Assembly: GCA_016296205.1 (NCBI GenBank)
Contig: JAEDJS010000034.1
Location: 1 to 22,560, forward strand
Reading direction: 5' to 3'
Length of the DNA: 22,560 bases
Source: Treponema sp.
GTDB taxonomy: Bacteria; Spirochaetota; Spirochaetia; Treponematales; Treponemataceae
Positions 22,458-22,560 of this stretch are shown in pieces. The position numbers and the translations under genes are program-made. The number at the start of each line of letters is the position of its first letter. The stretch's first letter is position 1. A model generated the notes under the pieces. The model was not told the origin of the DNA, made no database searches, and worked only from the letters and a program-made list of their open reading frames with translations.

Positions 22458-22560
22458 GGGGCTGTCCAATAAATTAGTAGCATAGCGTCATCCTGAACTT
22501 TACCGCCGTCATCCTGAACTCGTTTCAGGATCTCATCAAAAGAGATTCCGGATCAGGTCC
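22458..22560. repeat. Palindromic dispersed repeat, right edge, cut by window end
   Basis: The element starts with GGGGCTGTCC (22458-22467), the inverse of 137-146. After a short AT-rich spacer, CGTCATCCTGAACT occurs at 22486-22499 and again at 22507-22520. The second copy completes an arm (22508-22534) whose CCTGAA-CTCGT-TTCAGG is a 6-bp hairpin. A 7-nt spacer precedes the opposite arm, from 22542, identical over 19 bases to 99-117. The two arms are imperfect inverted copies of each other, so the whole is a double hairpin. Confidence 0.8.

Overview
The window is AT-rich and gene-dense, and looks like a chromosomal segment of a host-associated spirochaete, most likely Treponema. The grounds are the fused type I dehydroquinate dehydratase/shikimate dehydrogenase (a form known from Treponema, Chlamydiae and plants), the base composition, and a mix of Shine-Dalgarno-led and apparently leaderless genes. 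The genus call is inference. There is no rRNA, tRNA, CRISPR, transposase or phage gene, and no gene-free stretch reaches 300 bases.

Layout. (1) 1-174: a palindromic repeat cluster. (2) 175-2418, minus strand: aroDE then rpiA, abutting. (3) 2531-9105, plus strand: era, then glycogen breakdown genes glgX (debranching) and glgP (phosphorylase), with a DMT-family transporter overlapping the glgP stop. (4) 9150-10796, minus: an uncharacterised FAD-dependent dehydrogenase, divergent from (5) 10853-13452, plus: a radical SAM protein of the B12-binding type overlapping a second DMT-family transporter. (6) 13461-20323, all minus: read in transcription order, metQ-metN-metI (methionine importer), a small FliG-N-like protein, radC, an amino-acid binding lipoprotein, its permease and ATPase, and a cytidylate-kinase-like protein. 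(7) 20547-22406, plus: an unusual fusion of a family 8 glycosyltransferase with a PlsC-like acyltransferase, then a terminator. (8) 22458-22560: another palindromic repeat, inverted relative to the one at the left edge.

Three patterns deserve attention. First, six genes have a -10-like hexamer only 6-8 nt before the start codon and no Shine-Dalgarno sequence, which predicts leaderless mRNAs. Second, both ABC importers are built as binding-protein gene, then terminator, then membrane/ATPase genes. One permease then has its own strong-looking promoter within an 18-bp direct repeat. Third, the GT8-acyltransferase fusion could link two steps of glycolipid synthesis in one polypeptide. I see no large undescribed multi-gene system; the novelty candidates are the fusion protein, the FliG-like orphan and the expression architecture.
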